A DNA stretch of 64,000 nt. Origin: Bradyrhizobium tropiciagri. GTDB taxonomy: Bacteria > Pseudomonadota > Alphaproteobacteria > Rhizobiales > Xanthobacteraceae. The stretch lies in assembly GCF_018130545.1 (NCBI RefSeq), contig NZ_JAFCKF010000001.1, forward strand, positions 496,001-560,000, given 5' to 3'. The position numbers and the translations under genes are program-made. Shown here one piece after another: positions 17,070-25,229 of the stretch. The stretch's first letter is position 1, and every line of letters starts with the position of its first letter. The notes beneath the pieces are model-generated. The model had not been told where the DNA came from, did not search any database, and was given only the letters and a program-made list of their open reading frames with translations.

Positions 17070-18122
17070 TCAACCGATAGTTGATCGACGACGCACTCGT
17101 TCGCGCATTTCGCGCGGGCTGACGCCGAACTCGCGGCGAAACGCGCGCGTGAAATCCGACGCCAGCTTGAAGCCGTTGCGATAGGCGATCTCCTGCACCT
17201 GCCTGTCGTTGAACGCGACGAGTTCGGCGTGCGCGGCGCGCAACCGCTTGCGCAGGATATAGCCGGCGACACCGCCGACGCTCTCGAATGCACGGTAGAG
17301 GGCGGAGCGCGAGATGCGCAATTGCTGCGCGATGCGATCCGGCGTGAGATCGAAGTCGCCGAGATGCGTCTCTATATATAGGCGCGCACGCTCGAACAGC
17401 ACCGACTCGATCGCGCCGCGCGCCTGCTCCAGCCGGTCCACCGAAAGCTGAATGCATGCGGCAATCATCTGCGCCGTCGCGCGACCCGCCTGTCGCAATT
17501 CCTCCGAGGACATCAGGACCAGGCGGGTTTCCAGTCTGTCGAGATAGTCGGTCAGCAGCTCGATCAGATTGCCCGACAACAGGGTGTTGCAGACCTCATT
17601 GAGTTGGTCGGCCACATCGACGAACGCCCGGCGCGGCAGCGCGAGCACCAGCCCGTCATAGCCGGTGATGCTGCCGCGAAAATCATCGTCGAGCGAGATC
17701 AGGAACATCGCGCCCGGCCCGCCGTGAATCCGCCGCTCCGCGGTTTCGAAGCGGGCCTCGCCGGAGCGCACGCGGAACAGCCACCAGATATCGACCGGCG
17801 TGCCCTGCGATGGCTCGGCGGCGCGCGCGAATGTTTGATCGGCAAACCGCCCGGACGTGAAGACGACATCGGCCATGTTGCAGGTCAGGTATTCCACCTC
17901 GAACCCCTGCGCGGGGCTGTGGCCGTCCGGTGGCGCGACGTCGATCAGCGAGGCCATCCGCGTCTTCCAGACCTCGAGCTGCTCCGACGGCGGATAAAGC
18001 CGTGTCGTGAACAGCCGCGGCACCGCCGGGGCAATATCCCTGATGTTCCGAGGTTCGCGCGGTAACGGAACTTGCTCCAGGAGCTTCGTTGCGCTCACTG
18101 GCGGGTTGTCGTCTTGTTGCAT
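17070..18122 (-). CDS. AraC-family transcriptional regulator upstream of the adhesin operon
   Basis: A 350-residue regulator. The C-terminal 100 residues hold two helix-turn-helix units: first DRIAQQLRISRSALYRAFES, then EIAYRNGFKLASDFTRAFRR followed by EFGVSPREMRER. The N-terminal 200 residues resemble the AraC_binding_2/FeaR type sensor region. The ATG at 18122 begins the reading. It precedes the adhesin gene on the same strand by 338 bases and is the obvious candidate regulator for it. An inverted repeat ACGACG-AA-CGTCGT at 18148-18161, 26 bases before its start, could be an autoregulatory site. Confidence 0.92.
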   Translation of the reverse strand: MQQDDNPPVSATKLLEQVPLPREPRNIRDIAPAVPRLFTTRLYPPSEQLEVWKTRMASLIDVAPPDGHSPAQGFEVEYLTCNMADVVFTSGRFADQTFARAAEPSQGTPVDIWWLFRVRSGEARFETAERRIHGGPGAMFLISLDDDFRGSITGYDGLVLALPRRAFVDVADQLNEVCNTLLSGNLIELLTDYLDRLETRLVLMSSEELRQAGRATAQMIAACIQLSVDRLEQARGAIESVLFERARLYIETHLGDFDLTPDRIAQQLRISRSALYRAFESVGGVAGYILRKRLRAAHAELVAFNDRQVQEIAYRNGFKLASDFTRAFRREFGVSPREMRERVRRRSTIG

Positions 18123-18860
18123 GTACTTTCGTCCCCCGCTGTTGCAAACGACGAACGTCGTCTCAACGGAGGCGCATTCCCAAGGTTGCGTCGCCGGCCG
18201 CTGGCGGGCAGGCGAATGTCAGGCGGACAGAGAGGCAGCATTTTCTGGATGCGGACATCATCCGCTTAGGCCGGCCGCTCCTGATAGGGCCGACGGTTCC
18301 TGCGGCAGTCGTGCTCACACATGGCATTCATCATTGTCGCGTCATTGACGAATCCGGCCCGGCAGCTCCGTCACCGAGTCGGCTTGACTGATCTAGAGAA
18401 CAATCTGCGCAAGAACCAGAGGTGCGACAACGCACGCCGTGCAGAAACCCAAGATTGCTTTCGCAGCGATGCGATCCGGCAACGCATGAGCGAAGACTCT
18501 TCGGAAAATTTTCTCGATTGCGCCGGGACGAAACGGATGCCGCGATATTGCAGCGACCTAAGCACGGTACATGACACATCGATAATCCGGCGGATCGGTT
18601 CTCGTCCGCCCGCGCCTGCGGACGCTTGCCTATTCATGCGGCAATCCACCACGGTGCAGTGTGAATGCGATCGGGATGCGATCGACACGAACGGCGCACG
18701 CGAGCTGCACGAGGCACACGTGTCACCGCACGTTGCGGCATTCTCAGCGCAACGTCGAGGTGACGAACGTCATGATGCTCATCGGATGCTGCGACCAACA
18801 TGACGAATTCGCCGATAGATCGCGGCGCCGCGTCGTCATCGACGGAGACCGGTTCTGAAG
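18123..18860. other. Gene-poor region, nothing firm
   Basis: 738 bases with several overlapping open frames, none with a recognisable protein pattern, ribosome-binding site or gene-like composition. The one clear structure is the ACGACG-AA-CGTCGT inverted repeat at 18148-18161 near the AraC start. It may contain decayed sequence, since the next gene to the right is also doubtful. Confidence 0.5.
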
Positions 18861-19247
18861 TCAGGCTGCGCCCGACGATGCGTTGCCTTGCCCGATCTGG
18901 TCGAGCCAGGCCGCAAAGCGCGGATGCCTCGCGAACCGGCCTTGCACGTCAGCCAGCTCTTGCTGGAAGACGGGCAGCAAGAGCACCCTCTCGATATCGG
19001 GCTCCCTGATCTTCCAGATCCCCGCCGGAACGAAACCGTGCACCTTGAGCTCATAGAGCTCAAAGATCGAGAAGATGACTCCATGGACGATGCGGCGCTC
19101 CTCCGGCGTCAACTCGATGGCGCCGGCGGCGCCCTCGTCGCGGAACGCCGCGGTTGGCAGGCGGCGGCGGTCACGAGAGGAGCCGTCTGCGACCGGTGTT
19201 CCCCGCCCTTCTATTGCCTGAGACGCGACGGTCGTCGAGATGCGCAT
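18861..19247 (-). CDS. Small protein of unknown function, possibly a 5'-truncated remnant
   Basis: The last 80 residues, from LTPEERRIVHGVIFSIFELY through EPDIERVLLLPVFQQELADV to the end, look like real coding sequence. They resemble the C-terminal helical part of short uncharacterised membrane-associated proteins that carry a Trp/His-rich second half. The upstream part is low-complexity and lacks the transmembrane start such proteins usually have. Position 19247 is the nearest ATG giving 128 residues. I cannot tell an intact gene from a remnant that has lost its N-terminus. It is divergent from the Gly/Tyr-rich gene at 19426. Confidence 0.4.
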   Translation of the reverse strand: MRISTTVASQAIEGRGTPVADGSSRDRRRLPTAAFRDEGAAGAIELTPEERRIVHGVIFSIFELYELKVHGFVPAGIWKIREPDIERVLLLPVFQQELADVQGRFARHPRFAAWLDQIGQGNASSGAA

Positions 19248-19425
19248 TGCTGCTTTTCCGTACGGAGCGGCTTCCCGTCGGCGAAGCGTGACATGACCGG
19301 CTCCAGGGTGCCTGCCGGGCCGGTATCCGCTGCACGACTTCTCCAGCGCGGGCGGGGTTCCGAACAGCAACCAATGCCACCCTGCCCCGTTGATCGGCTG
19401 GGCAGTCACGTTGGAGGAGGATCTC

Positions 19426-19857
19426 ATGCGGAAGACAGCACTCGTTCTTGCGACGGTCGGCGGACTCGGGGTCAGCGCGGTCGCGGCCCCGGCACCCGCC
19501 GAAGCACGCGGTGGATTCGGCCCGGCGCTCGCAGGTGGCCTGATCGCCAGCGCGGTGGTCGGCGGCATCGCCTCATCGGCCTACGGTTGGGGCCCCGGTT
19601 ACGGCTATGGTTATGGCTACCCGGGCTACGGTTACGGCTACGCGCCCGCCTACTATGGGCCCGGCTACGGCTCCTACACCTATGATGACGATTACGGCTA
19701 CGCGCCATATCGTTGGGGCGGCGGATACACCACGACATATTATAGCGGATACAGGCCGGCCTATTACGGCTACCGCTATCGTCACGTGGTGCGGCCGGCA
19801 TACGCCTATTATCGCGGCGGCTACCCGCGCTGGCATCATCGCTGGCATCACTGGTGA
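19426..19857 (+). CDS. Exported Gly/Tyr-rich low-complexity protein
   Basis: A 143-residue protein with a signal peptide (MRKTALVLATVGGLGVSAVA, cut near AEA/RG at 28-30), a glycine-zipper-like hydrophobic stretch (ALAGGLIASAVVGGIASSAY) and a long Gly/Tyr-repeat tail of GYGYGYPGYG type ending in a His/Trp-rich end. Such proteins are common in Bradyrhizobium and are usually annotated as hypothetical. The start at 19426 has an excellent GGAGGAGG ribosome-binding site. A periplasmic or envelope location is likely; the function is unknown. An inverted repeat at 19877-19913 follows it. Confidence 0.85.
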   Translation: MRKTALVLATVGGLGVSAVAAPAPAEARGGFGPALAGGLIASAVVGGIASSAYGWGPGYGYGYGYPGYGYGYAPAYYGPGYGSYTYDDDYGYAPYRWGGGYTTTYYSGYRPAYYGYRYRHVVRPAYAYYRGGYPRWHHRWHHW

Positions 19858-20240
19858 GATCGATTGGAAGCCTGCCGAATTGACCGCGCGCGTTACCCAT
19901 GCGCGGTCAATTCGCGCGATCACGCTGATGGCACCGCCGACGGTGACATCGCTACAGCGTTGTGAGCCTGCTCGACATCCGCGCCGGCCATCTCGCGCCC
20001 GGAACCATTGCGCTATCGATCACTCGATGAACCGCAGTTCCAAAATAGCGATGCATCGGAACCTCGGTACTTGTACCGTCGACGAAAGTCGCAACAAATG
20101 GACCACGCGCCCGTCGTAGATTTGTAACCATCTTGCAAATCGTTATCGCGCATAAGTCGCGAACGCCCTTCACGCAACTTTTTGCAAACTCCAGACTGCC
20201 TACCGTCGCCGGATATTTTAATGGTGATTGGGGACTGGAA
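19858..20240. other. Intergenic region with a 13-bp inverted repeat
   Basis: GAATTGACCGCGC (19877-19889) and GCGCGGTCAATTC (19901-19913) form a perfect 13-bp stem with an 11-base loop, 20 bases after the Gly/Tyr-rich gene. There is no T-run, so it may stall or protect the transcript end and not terminate by itself. The remainder, up to the GGDEF-EAL start, should hold that gene's promoter, but no convincing boxes were seen. A TTG start at 20133 for the next gene is possible. Confidence 0.6.
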
Positions 20241-21815
20241 ATGCGCGGACTGCGGCCGAATACTTCAATACCGCTCGGGGCCGCGATCAGGGAACAGCGT
20301 TCGGGCGCTGAGAATGACATCGTCGCTCCTTCGGCTGGAACAAGCTCGGAAGTTGAGCGCCTGCGCGGCGTCATTGCGCGCCTCATGCACACGGCGGCTC
20401 ATGATCAATTGACCGGGCTGCCGACGCGCAGCCTCCTGCTCGAACGGCTGGATCGTGAACTCGCGCGCAAGGCCGATGACGCTGCACGGGTCGCGGTTCT
20501 GTTCGTCGATCTCGACAACTTCAAGCTGGTCAATGATTCACTCGGTCATAGCAGCGGCGACAAGGTGTTGTCCGAAATGGCGCGGCGCATCCTCGGCTGT
20601 CTTGGACCGGAAGATACCGCGAGCCGGTTCGGCGGCGACGAGATGGTCGTGCTGCATCCGCGTGCGTCGGCCGCCTCCGGAGCAGAGCTCGGCCGGCGGA
20701 TTCTTGCCGCCTTCGCCGAGCCGATCCTGCTCTCCGGCAAGGAAGTCGTGGTGTCGGCAAGCGTCGGGCTCGCGCATTGCAAGCCCGGCACGAAGTCCGC
20801 CGAACAATTGCTGCGCGAGGCGGACACTGCGCTCTACGCGGCAAAAGTCCGTGGCCGAGCGCGATTGGCGGAGTTCAACGACGAGCTGCATGCCCGCGCC
20901 GAGAAGCGCGTTCAAATCGAGTCCGATCTGCGCGCGGCGCTGCGGGAATCGCAGCTGTTCGTCGAGTATCAGCCGCAGGTCCGCTTGAAAGATGGGTGCG
21001 TCGTCGGCGTCGAGGCGCTGGTGCGCTGGCGACATCCCGAACGCGGCATCATCTCGCCCGCCGACTTCATTCCGGTCGCCGAGGAATGCGGGCTGATCGT
21101 CAAGATCGGCCGGCAGGTGCTGCAGGAATCCTGCCGCCAGCTCGCCGAGTGGACCAGGTTGATGCCGAGCTGCCCGCTGGCCATGACTGTGAACGTATCG
21201 CCGCGCGAGCTTGCGGAGCCGACCTTCATCCAGGAGCTGCGCCAGGTTCTCGCCGACACCAATGTCGATCCGACCGCCCTGTGCCTCGAGATCACCGAAA
21301 GCGTCATGATGAGCGCCCCGGACGAGGTCGTCCAGATCCTCGATCAAATCCGGCAGCTTGGTGTGTTCGTCGCGATCGACGATTTCGGCACCGAACACTC
21401 ATCGCTCTCGCGGCTGCGCGACATGCCGGCCGAAGTCCTGAAGATCGACCGCAGCTTCATCGATGGTCTGAGCAGCGAACCTGGCGATACCGCGATCGTA
21501 TCGTCGATCCTGAGCCTCGCCTACGCGATGGGCAAACACACCATCGCCGAGGGCGTCGAAAGAAGCGAGCAGGCCGCAATGCTGCTGCGCATGGGTTGCG
21601 ACGTCGCTCAGGGCTATTTTTTCTCGCGGCCCGTTGCCGCCGAACAGATCGCACCGATGCTGACCAAGGCGCTCTGGCATCCGAGTTCAGGACGCGCGCT
21701 GCACGCCGCGCAGCCCGTGGAAGGACCGGTGCGGCGCGGCCATCACTACTTCATCGACGAATTCCTCGATCACATCGGCGCTCCGATGGGCACCAAGGCA
21801 ACGGTCTCGCGATGA
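20241..21815 (+). CDS. GGDEF-EAL domain protein (c-di-GMP cyclase/phosphodiesterase)
   Basis: A 524-residue cytoplasmic protein with no membrane segments. The GGDEF domain (about 50-215) has the active-site loop RFGGDEM (129-135), with Met for the final Phe; the RxxD inhibitory site is absent. The EAL domain (about 230-490) has EALVRW (258-263), NVSPREL, EITES, DDFGTEHSSL, KIDRSFI, AEGVE and QGYFFSRP, so all metal- and substrate-binding residues look intact. Phosphodiesterase activity is therefore likely; cyclase activity is uncertain. The ATG at 20241 has GGGGA upstream; a TTG at 20133 would add 36 residues. Its stop overlaps the start of the next gene (ATGA). Confidence 0.93.
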   Translation: MRGLRPNTSIPLGAAIREQRSGAENDIVAPSAGTSSEVERLRGVIARLMHTAAHDQLTGLPTRSLLLERLDRELARKADDAARVAVLFVDLDNFKLVNDSLGHSSGDKVLSEMARRILGCLGPEDTASRFGGDEMVVLHPRASAASGAELGRRILAAFAEPILLSGKEVVVSASVGLAHCKPGTKSAEQLLREADTALYAAKVRGRARLAEFNDELHARAEKRVQIESDLRAALRESQLFVEYQPQVRLKDGCVVGVEALVRWRHPERGIISPADFIPVAEECGLIVKIGRQVLQESCRQLAEWTRLMPSCPLAMTVNVSPRELAEPTFIQELRQVLADTNVDPTALCLEITESVMMSAPDEVVQILDQIRQLGVFVAIDDFGTEHSSLSRLRDMPAEVLKIDRSFIDGLSSEPGDTAIVSSILSLAYAMGKHTIAEGVERSEQAAMLLRMGCDVAQGYFFSRPVAAEQIAPMLTKALWHPSSGRALHAAQPVEGPVRRGHHYFIDEFLDHIGAPMGTKATVSR

Positions 21816-22648
21816 TGTACCTCGTCATTGGTCTCAGCAATCTGGCGATCGGATTGGCCTACGCGGGCCTCGGGGTCTTGTCAGCCTGGGAAACGGTCAG
21901 CCTGCATCGTTACCGGGGCTGGTCCCGCTTCGGCATCGGATTTTCGATGATGGCTGCAAGCTGCGGCCCGCATCATCTGGTGCACGGCTTCCAGGTGCTG
22001 CAGGGCGAAAGCGTGTCCTGGTCGATGCTCGCCGTCACCCTGCTTGGGCTGCCGGCAGGACTCACCTTTGTGTTCCTGCGGTTCGAGACGATATTGGGCG
22101 GCCAGGGCGAACGACTGATCGTGCTCTCGCCGCATCGCGTAATGTTGCTGGTCAGCGGCTTCGCCATTACGGCAGGCTGGTTGGCGGCCTGGGCGATGGC
22201 CCAGCCCGGTGCCAACGTCCCGTTCGTTTGCACGTCGGCCGATCTCGCCGCGCGCGTGACTGCCCCGAGCAGCTGGATCGACGTTGCCTCGGCCACGTTC
22301 TTTGCCAATGTGTTCGTGACCGTGACCTACGGCCTGGTCGGCTGGTATCTGGCTGACCATCAGGTGCGCCGCTATCTGGCGACCGGTGTCTGGTCGCTGT
22401 CGGGGACTGCGCTGGCGGGGGTATTCTTCAGCTGCGGCTTGATCCATCTGATCGATGCCACGACGCACGGCAGCGGCTCGATGCTGGTCTTCGACCTGAT
22501 CGGCATTCCCGCCTCGGTCTATTTCCTGTGGGTCGTCGAGCAGCTGCACAGCGACTCGGTGCTGGACTGGAACCGGCGTCCGCTGGTCGGCGCCGCGGCC
22601 GCGCCCGCGCGACCTTCACCCTGGAGCGGCAGAAACCTGCAGCACTGA
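21812..22648 (+). CDS. Polytopic membrane protein coupled to the GGDEF-EAL gene
   Basis: A 278-residue inner-membrane protein with about seven hydrophobic helices. I do not recognise the family. Histidines sit in or beside the helices: CGPHHLVHG (His54, 55, 58) and GLIHLIDATTHGSG (His212, Asp215, His219). This recalls membrane sensors that bind metal, heme or a gas, although no MHYT motif is present. It overlaps the GGDEF-EAL gene by 4 bases, so the two proteins are likely made together; it may tether or signal to the c-di-GMP enzyme. The C-terminal 30 residues are cytoplasmic-looking and proline-rich. Confidence 0.85.
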   Translation: MMYLVIGLSNLAIGLAYAGLGVLSAWETVSLHRYRGWSRFGIGFSMMAASCGPHHLVHGFQVLQGESVSWSMLAVTLLGLPAGLTFVFLRFETILGGQGERLIVLSPHRVMLLVSGFAITAGWLAAWAMAQPGANVPFVCTSADLAARVTAPSSWIDVASATFFANVFVTVTYGLVGWYLADHQVRRYLATGVWSLSGTALAGVFFSCGLIHLIDATTHGSGSMLVFDLIGIPASVYFLWVVEQLHSDSVLDWNRRPLVGAAAAPARPSPWSGRNLQH

Positions 22649-22695
22649 CCGGCCTTTCCAACGAGCCGGACGTCGTCGCCTCCTTTGGGTGATGA

Positions 22696-23007
22696 TCAGT
22701 CGTTTGCGCTTGGTTCAGTGCGATGCGAGTCGTCCGGAGGCGTCATCACCACGACGAACAGCATGTTGATCAGCACCCAAATCGAAACCAGGCTCAGAGC
22801 GGTGTGCACAGCGAATCCAATGGCGCGGGAGACGTCGGTCAATCGACGAGGTGCCAAGGGAGTATCAGCACCAAAGCCGAAATGCGACGCGTAGTACTCC
22901 GGGGGCGTGCTTCTACGGGGCCTCTCGGGATAGCGGGCCAGCTCCATGAGGAGCGGCACTGCAAGTCCGCCGGCAGATTGTTGGTGCAGGGCTAACGCGA
23001 AAGGCAA
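22696..23007 (-). CDS. Small single-pass membrane protein, unknown function
   Basis: A reading of 103 residues from a TTG, or 83 from the ATG at 22947. It carries one clear transmembrane helix (about AVHTALSLVSIWVLINMLFV) before a short polar tail. The N-terminal region is Pro/Arg-rich and has no known motif. It lies convergent with the polytopic membrane protein gene (47-bp gap). Support is moderate: composition and the helix look real, but no strong ribosome-binding site was seen. Confidence 0.45.
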   Translation of the reverse strand: MPFALALHQQSAGGLAVPLLMELARYPERPRRSTPPEYYASHFGFGADTPLAPRRLTDVSRAIGFAVHTALSLVSIWVLINMLFVVVMTPPDDSHRTEPSAND

Positions 23008-23088
23008 ACACCTTATTCATTTTGCGTCGATTGCCATGCCCCAAATAGGTCATGCAGCGATCGATAATCACGCTCTGCAACGACTGGG

Positions 23089-23248
23089 CCCATGCGCCGC
23101 GCGTGGGTTGTTAGAGCACCACTACACGGTAGCGTGCGGATGCGGTCCATTCGCGTGGTGCCGCATTCAAGGGCGCTGCTGATCACAGCGCCAAAAATTC
23201 CAAGTGAAAACTCGACCCCAGCGCGTCCTGCTCTGGGGTCTTTCTTTT
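23089..23248 (+). ncRNA. Candidate structured non-coding RNA ending in an intrinsic terminator
   Basis: Four hairpins follow one another on the plus strand: an 8-bp stem at 23089-23107, GATGCGG/CCGCATT at 23139-23167 (with an inner CCA/TGG), GGCGCTG/CAGCGCC at 23172-23192, and GACCCCAG/CTGGGGTC at 23214-23240 followed by TTTCTTTT. No open reading frame of quality ends at this terminator. Density of perfect stems plus a terminator suggests an sRNA. No known family was recognised and no promoter was identified, so the 5' end is a guess. Confidence 0.4.
23214..23248 (+). terminator. Intrinsic terminator
   Basis: GACCCCAG (23214-23221) pairs with CTGGGGTC (23233-23240) around an 11-base loop and is followed by TTTCTTTT. 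It has no protein-coding gene close upstream on the plus strand; the nearest ends at 22648. Confidence 0.75.
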
Positions 23249-23621
23249 GAGCGCCTGAGCCTTCCGCGAACCGAGTGTGCCTGCGTCACGCCCCGATTGG
23301 TCGCGAGGCCCAGGAGATTGCGCAGCATTCAAACATGAGGCTTCCCGGCCTTGTCACCGAGTGCGCTGTCGGTTGCGCGGCCTTCAGCCATTGTCTCGAC
23401 AGCCTCGACAACGCGCCCACGCATCGTTCGGTCCTTGATCGAGCGAAATGCCCGCAGCAGCCGGAAAATCTCCGCCGCGTCTCGGGCGAGCTGCTCCTTC
23501 GTCAAACCGAATCCCCGTGATCAGTCGCGCGGAGTGCTCATTCGCATCCCGCTGCAAAATGCCGCCGGCGGTCCTGGAAATTAAGGCATGGCCGAGCGCA
23601 AGAGCCCGCTGCGCGAACGGC
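23249..23621. other. Intergenic region, nothing recognised
   Basis: 373 bases between the terminator and the small membrane protein at 23622. Overlapping short frames exist but show no protein-like pattern. No repeats, tRNA or promoters could be named. Confidence 0.5.
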
Positions 23622-23909
23622 TTAGATCACGCCCGCGATAAGCAGGGCGTTGTTGATGACGGGCGTGGAGCAGAACGCCGCGACAAGAGCGATATTGAAC
23701 ACGTTCTTGCTGCGCCAGAGCAGCGCCATGATGACAAACGTCAGTCCCAGCTTGGGGATCATCCACCAGACTCCGAACCAGGTCTGAGTCATGTGCATGA
23801 ACGGATTCGCTTCACCGAACCCGAGTTCCAAAATCTTGTTGGTGGTCGCCAGATCGGCGCAGCCGAACACGAGCACGAGAAGTACGAGCAATGCCTTCAC
23901 TAAATTCAT
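23622..23909 (-). CDS. Small membrane protein, DUF5658-like
   Basis: A 95-residue protein with a hydrophobic N-terminal segment containing DLATTN, then GEANPFMHM, and two further hydrophobic segments (WMIPKLGLTFVIMALLW and NIALVAAFCSTPVINNALL). The Asp-Asn-Pro pattern (D...TN...E.NP) matches the DUF5658 family, small integral membrane proteins of unknown function. Start at 23909 with ATG directly opening the first helix. It stands alone, with no operon partner. Confidence 0.8.
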   Translation of the reverse strand: MNLVKALLVLLVLVFGCADLATTNKILELGFGEANPFMHMTQTWFGVWWMIPKLGLTFVIMALLWRSKNVFNIALVAAFCSTPVINNALLIAGVI

Positions 23910-24411
23910 TTCAGCCTCTCGGGACGGACCGCGGACTGCTAAAGACCCCTGTTTGAGGCCAATTCCTTAATTCTTGGTTCCGTCAGCAGACTGCAACGGG
24001 GAATGGTGCGGCAGGTTCCAGGCTGTATCCTCATCCTCAAATGTCGTCGCCCGGCTCGACCGGGCGGTCCAGTACGCCGCGGCCTCTCGGCTCAAGCCCT
24101 GCTGCCTCTGGAATACTGGATCGCCCGCTTTCGCGGGCGATGACATCGCGTGCTTGGCTGTTTGACGGGTTGAATGAGAAACCACGACTTCGTCGTTCCG
24201 AAGCGTGGCTTGCCGAGCCGGAGCTCGCGGCCAGGGGCCCGCCTTCGCCCGTTGGGCTTTGGCGTGGCATCCTTCTCTCGCTGCGCGATAGGACCAGTTT
24301 GTTTGCGGCGATAGTCTGTCTTCGCTTTCGCAAGCTCGGGCTACGCCGGACACGCTTCGACCTGAAGGTCTCCGCGTGGCTGCGCCACGCGAAGCCCGTC
24401 AGGGCGAAGCG
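23910..24411. repeat. Intergenic mosaic of rhizobial repeat sequences
   Basis: About 500 bases beside the tRNA-Val. It contains GATCGCCCGCTTTCGCGGGCGAT at 24119-24141 as a palindrome, preceded by a GGCTCGACCGGGCGG-type block, both of which are typical of short repeats dispersed in Bradyrhizobium intergenic DNA. A second block (about 24230-24400) resembles the reading MRKRRQTIAANK seen in repeat-derived false genes. No real gene was found. Confidence 0.6.
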
Positions 24412-24486
24412 TGGTGGGTGCGACAGGGATCGAACCTGTGACCCCTACCATGTCAAGGTAGTGCTCTCCCGCTGAGCTACGCACCC
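24412..24486 (-). tRNA. tRNA-Val (GAC)
   Basis: On the minus strand a full cloverleaf is visible: acceptor GGGTGCG / CGCACCC, D-arm TAGCTCAGCGGGAGAGCA, anticodon arm CTACCTTGACATGGTAG with anticodon GAC, T-arm CACAGGTTCGATCCCTGT, discriminator A and an encoded CCA. 75 bases including CCA. Confidence 0.98.
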
Positions 24487-24565
24487 AAAGCCATGTTTGG
24501 ATCGGGTCCCTATAACGGACGCCGGCGGGGCAGGCAAGGACGCAAAGTGAAGGTTTTTTGGCGAA

Positions 24566-24925
24566 TCAGGCCGCCAACAACTTATTCACTTCGCTAACCA
24601 ATTCCCTGAGGTGCACGGGCTTGGCCAGCACCTTGGCGTTTTTCGGCGCCTCCGAATCGGAATTGAGGGCCACCGCGGCGAAGCCGGTGATGAACATGAT
24701 CTTGATGTCGGGGTCGAGTTCCGAGGCCCGGCGGGCCAACTCAATGCCGTCCATCTCGGGCATCACGATGTCGGTGAGCAGCATTTCGAACGGCTCCTCG
24801 CGCAGCCGCTGGTAGGCCGACATGCCGTTGTCATGCGGCGAGACCTTGAAACCCGCGTTTTCGAGCGCCTTGACCAGGAAGCGGCGCATATCGGTATCGT
24901 CTTCGGCGAGGAGAATTTTCGGCAT
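24566..24925 (-). CDS. cpdR: Response regulator CpdR
   Basis: A 119-residue stand-alone receiver domain with the acidic pair EDD (8-10), the phosphoacceptor Asp52 in LLTDIVMPEMDG, the switch Thr/Ser region MFITGFAA and conserved Lys in VLAKPVHLRE. The sequence closely follows CpdR of alphaproteobacteria, which when unphosphorylated directs ClpXP to the cell pole and CtrA degradation. The start at 24925 gives the normal family start MPKILLAEDD; a longer reading adds 34 unrelated residues. It is divergent from the formylglutamate amidohydrolase gene, an arrangement known in this order. Confidence 0.93.
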   Translation of the reverse strand: MPKILLAEDDTDMRRFLVKALENAGFKVSPHDNGMSAYQRLREEPFEMLLTDIVMPEMDGIELARRASELDPDIKIMFITGFAAVALNSDSEAPKNAKVLAKPVHLRELVSEVNKLLAA

Positions 24926-25229
24926 GGCAGGAATCGTCGAATCCGGCTGGAGGATCAGTCCGAACAGTAAGCCCGACAGACGGTAAATTTCGGGTGAAAT
25001 TTGCGTCAAGTCCGAGGCGTCGGGCACCGACTATTTGTGGACCGAACCGCGCGTCGAAGCAACCTGGTGCGGCATTTGCTGCCTTTCAGACGCGTTCCAG
25101 CGGATACCGCACTCTTTTCACTTGGCAGAATGATCGTGATTACCGACAATGCCCGCCCATAAATCTCCGCTTTTCCGGCAGAATCAATTCTTGCGGGGCG
25201 AGGCGGACGCAAGGGACGGCGCCAAGGGA

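Noticed and set aside
23111-23167. tRNA-like fragment (TTAGAGCACCACTACACGG) as a tRNA gene or remnant
   Set aside because: Only the D-arm-like string matches; the acceptor stem and a proper T-loop are missing. The hairpins fit a different structured RNA better.
24040-24400. Overlapping frames on both strands in the repeat region near tRNA-Val
   Set aside because: Translations match the repeat-derived false proteins seen throughout Bradyrhizobium intergenic DNA.
24412-24486. tRNA-Val as an integration site for a mobile island
   Set aside because: No integrase, no duplicated tRNA 3' end and no transfer genes were found on either side.
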